A program made the position numbers and the translations under genes. The notes beneath the pieces were generated by a model. The model saw nothing but the letters and a program-made list of their open reading frames with translations. It was not told the DNA's origin and made no database searches. From Synchiropus splendidus (lineage: Eukaryota > Chordata > Actinopteri > Syngnathiformes > Callionymidae): a stretch of 64,000 nt of DNA. The DNA lies in the NCBI RefSeq assembly GCF_027744825.2, contig NC_071334.1, forward strand, positions 2,184,937 through 2,248,936, written 5' to 3'. This document shows, piece by piece, positions 59,901-64,000 of this stretch (within the stretch, counting starts at the first letter, position 1; every line of letters begins with the position of its first letter).

Positions 59901-62900
59901 CAGAACATGGTGTGAGGTTGAGAGGACCAGAGGAAGATTCCCTGATCAAAGTCCAACTCACTCATGAAACAGTTGCTCTGCTGACCACCCACACATAGGT
60001 CTAGTCTGTAGCAGGCTCCACTGCGCCCCCCAGATGCTGCTCTCTTCAACATGGGAACTGGAAAGTGAATTTGTTGAGGGGGACACTTCCTGTCTGGGAT
60101 GGTTAGCAGGCAAGTGAAACCAGGACAAACGTCTCCTCACTTCATCACACCTGCTCCTCCACATATTCCTGCTGATCACAGATGGTTTCCGTCTGCTGGC
60201 AGTGTCCACACCTCAACAAGGAGGGTTCCACTGACAGAGCAAGGCTGAAGCCACGTCCACCACTGGAGCAGTCCACATTCTGAACCTCCAGACACACAAC
60301 ATGGTGACATTCACACTGAGTGGCTTCAAGTTAGCGACTGAAGGCTGCGAGTTTTGGAGACGATTGAAGACTCGCTTGTTCTGGTCAGAGCTGAAGTGGA
60401 ACAAAAAGTGGATGGAGTTCAGAGAGTTCAGTCGACACAATGACCTCCACACATGCAAGAGAATCTTCACTCACTTCCACCACGTGATAAACACAAGAAC
60501 CTTGAGATACTGTGGAGACAAGCAGCCGGTGACCTGAGCACCTTCATGACTGTTGTCCTGTCTAGTAGCTTGTTTCAGGAGTCACCATCAAGAAGAGGAA
60601 GATTCAATAGTAGAAGCTCCTACATTTCTACCACAATGATCTTCTGAATGGAAAGAGTTCAGTGGCTCCTCACATCAAGTCTTTCAAGTCTTGTCACAAT
60701 AGAGGATTGAAAAAGTCTCACTTGTTGATGACACTCGTCTCTTTCACAGCCTGAGCAGGTGTGGACTGTCAGAGAGAAGTGGTTCCCTTCTGTCCTCAGT
60801 CCTCAGCTCTCCGTCCTCTAGTCTGACACAACTGGACCTGAGTAAGAACTGGGACCTGAAGGATGCAGGAGTGGAGCTGCTGTCTGCTGGACTGAAGAGT
60901 CCACACTGTCACCTGGAGACTCTCAGGTCAGAACACATCATCTGTCCAGCTTCACAGGTGAAATGTGAAAGTCAGAGGTGGAGACTGCAGCTTCAGAGAG
61001 TCACAGTTTACTCACCACTTTGCTCCAACACTCCAGTGAGCTGTGTTGTGCTGAGTCAGCAGAGTTGGTTTCAAACAGAACATGGTGTGAGGTTGAGAGG
61101 ACCAGAGGAAGATTCTCTGATCAAAGAGCAACTGAATGTAACAATGGATGATTAGAGACACATCAGTATTAAAGACTGATGACTCTGATTCAAGAGCCAC
61201 ACGTGTGTCCTCCACATTGACAGGGCTTTGTGTCACATCCAAATGCATACAGTTCAGTCTATAATTCTTCTGACTTGATTCCGAGAGTGAAAAGCAGCCG
61301 AGTGAAGAACAGTTCTGATCATTTCTGTCCCTATTTTTCAGAACAGTAGTTGTGTCTGAACTTGTGTCTGTGTGAGATCGTGTGCGAGTCCTTTGTGTGT
61401 TGCTGACCTTCAGCTCCTTTGAATCTTTGTCCACTACTGACGTCACAACTGGCGAGTCAAGAGGGGAAACATGTTCATTCCATCAACATGCAGCAGAAAT
61501 GTGATGCACAAACACAATGAAGCAACATTGTGAGCAGCTTCAACACACCATCCACACATTCTCAGCACCTCTGTGGTTGGAACTGACTACAGGCAGATGA
61601 GAGAAAAGAAGAAGAAAAACTACAGGTTTGAGGATCAGACTCAACAAGCGGGTGGCGCTCTGTCTATTGTTGAACACAGCGTGTCAGCAGTGGTGTTCAA
61701 TGGTCAGGCGTTTCAGTCACGGTGTTTCACTCCAGCACAGAGCCAGATGAGGCTCCAAGTGACATTGTCATGGTGCAGCCACTTGTTTAGCCTTCGATGA
61801 AATGATTTTTCTATCGACTGTTTGGAGTTTCTGCTCGTGAAAGAGCAGAATCTCAGCGCAAGGACATGTGACCCGCTTGTTTAAATGAAGGGAGGCGATG
61901 GGGAGCCCAACATCTGGAGAGCCCAACATCTGCGCTCAATCCCACGTGGTTTGGGAATGAGAGAAAAAATGTGCCTGGATTCCTGCTTCTAGATTCATTC
62001 GTTCATCCTCCGTATTTCAGTCTGAAATCTGCGCACGTTTTCGGAAATGAGGCCCCAGCTGGTGATCTGAGCACCTTCATGACTGTTGTCCTGTCTAGCA
62101 GTTAGTTTCAAGTGTGATCATCAAGAAGAGGAAGATTCATCAGTAGAAGCTCCTACATTTCTACCACAATGATCTTCTGAATGGAAAGAGTTCAGTGGCT
62201 CCTCACATCAAGTCTTTCAAGTCTTGTCACAATAGAGGATTGAAAAAGTCTCACTTGTTGATGACACTCGTCTCTTTCACAGCCTGAGCAACTGTGGACT
62301 GTCAGAGAGAAGTGGTTCCCTTCTGTCCTCAGTCCTCAGCTCTCCGTCCTCTAGTCTGACACAACTGGACCTGAGTGAGAACTGGGACCTGAAGGATGCA
62401 GGAGTGGAGCTGCTGTCTGCTGGACTGAAGAGTCCACACTGTCACCTGGAGACTCTCAGGTCAGACATGTTGATCAATATTTATTGATCTGGAAACACGT
62501 TTAGAGACACTTTAGTGATTCTTCTGATGTTACAGTTCCATTTCTGGATTTCACTTCATCTTTGGCTCAGAAATTCACTTCCTCTTTTTCTTCTTCTTCT
62601 TCTGATTTTTCCAAAGAAATGATCCACTTTTCTGAAGTCTTTCTGAAACAACATGGACTGTTTAGTGGCTATTTCTTGTCCATCATAGTGACTGATGTTT
62701 GTCATGTTGCTGAGAAAACACTTGGTTTTCTCTTCTTGTCCAGGTGTTTTCTGCTTCACTACAGTTTGACTTTGTTTCTCTCAAGTCTCCATTTCTGCTT
62801 CACACATTCCTCCAGTGGATTTATGGATTGATATTGAAGACATTCGAGATGTGTTTATTTGTCATCTGCACTTTCAACACAGCATCTGTGATGCAATGAA

Positions 62901-63996
62901 AAGCTTGAGACCTCTTTGCTCTGTACCAAACTGCAGGGGGTCCAGGGTGTTAGGAAGGGAGCCACAGATGTGTTTCTTCATGATCCGCTCAAAGCACTTC
63001 ATGATGACAGATGGAAGTGCTGTGGGCCTATAGTCATGAGGACGGGATGCTGTGGGGGTCTGAGTTATGGGGACCATGGTGAAGGTCTTGAAGATGGTGG
63101 GCACTGCAGACTGGCTCAGGAACAGACTGAAGATGTCTGTAGACACTCCGGCAAGTGGATGAGCACAGGCTCTCAGCACCTGGCCACAGATGCTGTCAGA
63201 CCCTGGAGCTTTGCAGGGGTTGACCTTCTTGTACACCTGTCGTACAGTGGCTGTGTCTGTGCAGAGCACAGCGTCCTCGCTGTCCATGTGTGGTGTCGTG
63301 GAGGCGTGGTGTTGTCAGCATCAAACTGGTCCGTAAATGTTGCGCTGGACAGTTCCACTGGCCTGCTCCTCCCCCTGTCGTCCGTGATGCAGCCGAGAAA
63401 CTGTTGAGGACAATGTTCATCTGCTCCACTAGAATCATCATCTCTGCAGCTCATGTTCATGATATTGGAGCAGAATCACACTGTTTTTCATCTGAGCTCT
63501 TTTCTCTGTTGGGTCCACTGAGTTTGACTTTGAAATATTTTGTCATCATCATCTCCATGTTTCTTTCCTCTTGTTGCTCTTTTGACCAATAATAGGGGTC
63601 AAAAACACTGTGGCCTCACAACAGTCGCAGTGTTTCAGACATGTTTGATCAAGTTGATCCTGACCGATATAAAAGTGCTTCAAATATTCCAACAATAATG
63701 TGATGATGATTTTCTGAATGGAAAGAGTTCAGTGGCTCCTCACATCAAGTCTTTCAAGTCTTGTCACAATAGAGGATTGAAAAAGTCTCACTTGTTGATG
63801 ACACTCGTCTCTTTCACAGACTGAGCTGCTGTGGACTGTCAGAGAGAAGTGGTTCCCTTCTGTCCTCAGTCCTCAGCTCTCCGTCCTCTCGTCTGACACA
63901 ACTGGACCTGAGTGAGAACAGGGACCTGAAGGATGCAGGAGTGGAGCTGCTGTCTGCTGGACTGAAGAGTCCACACTGTCACCTGGAGACTCTCAG
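53978..63996 (+). CDS. NLRC3-like fish NLR (FISNA-NACHT-LRR), 3' end outside window
   Basis: Cytosolic NOD-like receptor of the large fish NLR-C family. Exons, all in consistent phase: 53978-54014, 54928-55006, 55082-55222, 55307-55420, 55705-55783, 56420-56633, 56781-58560, then five 177-bp LRR exons (58638-58814, 59575-59751, 60750-60926, 62283-62459, 63820-63996); 1109 codons so far without a stop. Two N-terminal exons each contain [10 protein letters not shown], a fish NLR N-terminal peptide repeat; then [13 protein letters not shown] and [15 protein letters not shown]. The large exon has FISNA ([20 protein letters not shown]), Walker A GVAGIGKT (residues 319-326; 57071-57094), Walker [13 protein letters not shown] (388-399), and NACHT-associated winged-helix/superhelical parts ([31 protein letters not shown]). 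The acceptor before 54928 is weak and exon 1 is the least certain. More LRR exons and perhaps a B30.2 domain may follow. It is intact as far as visible. Confidence 0.9.
55856..56290 (-). mobile_element. L2-type LINE C-terminal fragment in NLR intron 5
   Basis: A minus-strand frame reads [40 protein letters not shown] and [12 protein letters not shown], the region after the polymerase in L2/Maui-type LINEs. It lies opposite to the NLR gene, in the intron before the FISNA-related exon. 5' truncated and inactive. Confidence 0.8.
58638..63996 (+). repeat. Tandemly duplicated LRR exon modules (five copies)
   Basis: Five LRR exons of exactly 177 bp (start spacing 937, 1175, 1533, 1537 bp), each with two leucine-rich repeats. 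Copies 2-5 are preceded by the same roughly 115-bp intron piece running from GAATGGAAAGAGTTCAGTGG to CGTCTCTTTCACAG. Further upstream, copies 2 and 5 share one flank (ATATAAAAGTGCTTCAAATA at about 59422 and 63669), while copies 3 and 4 share another (60541-60632 and 62074-62165). Copies 1-3 share the downstream flank starting GTCAGAACACATCATCTGTC; copy 4 does not. The modules therefore arose by repeated block duplication or conversion. Confidence 0.93.
62870..63440 (-). mobile_element. L2-type LINE fragment in NLR intron
   Basis: Minus-strand frames read [57 protein letters not shown] and end at [10 protein letters not shown]. This is the N-terminal half of an L2-clade reverse transcriptase, with preceding linker sequence (63290-63440) in another frame. 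It sits between the fourth and fifth LRR exons, antisense to the NLR, and has lost its downstream polymerase half. Confidence 0.85.
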
Positions 63997-64000
63997 GTCA

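Overview
The window looks like genomic DNA from a teleost fish, probably a percomorph. Genes are split into short exons with GT-AG introns. The two recognisable housekeeping-type genes are convergent tspan1 (+) and pomgnt1 (-), neighbours that I recall from human 1p34.1. A fish-type FISNA-NACHT-LRR (NLRC3-like) immune receptor gene fills the right end. L2-, Rex3/RTE- and hAT-type transposon remnants are typical of fish. The species cannot be fixed from sequence alone.

Region by region. 1-29.5 kb has no coding exon that I can recognise. It holds diverged transposon pieces, a degenerate repeat field full of TGACTCA heptamers (13.5-14.8, 15.6-15.9 and 25.1-25.2 kb), and three large minisatellites. 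These are a 30-bp-unit array of about 3.2 kb (17.56-20.79 kb), a purine-rich array with an internal 836-bp duplication (22.78-24.43 kb), and a second purine-rich array (25.9-27.5 kb) with a 181-bp higher-order repeat and duplicated flanks. 29.5-37.9 kb is a complete seven-coding-exon tspan1 gene encoding 241 aa. 38-44.3 kb is intergenic, with a hAT remnant and simple repeats. 44.3-52.6 kb is a complete 21-coding-exon pomgnt1 gene on the minus strand (656 aa), with a Rex3-type LINE tail in intron 1 and a 150-bp CA/TG tract filling most of intron 11. From 53.98 kb to the right edge lies an open NLR gene: five N-terminal exons, a FISNA-related exon, one large FISNA-NACHT exon, and five tandem 177-bp LRR exons. 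It continues beyond the window.

The genes do not form a pathway. Tspan1 is a membrane scaffold protein. Pomgnt1 is the Golgi enzyme that extends O-mannose on alpha-dystroglycan. The NLR is a cytosolic sensor candidate. The most interesting signal is in the NLR. Its five LRR exons and their flanking introns are nearly identical, yet the exon differences are almost all amino-acid changing and fall on the same structural positions of the two leucine-rich repeats each exon encodes.
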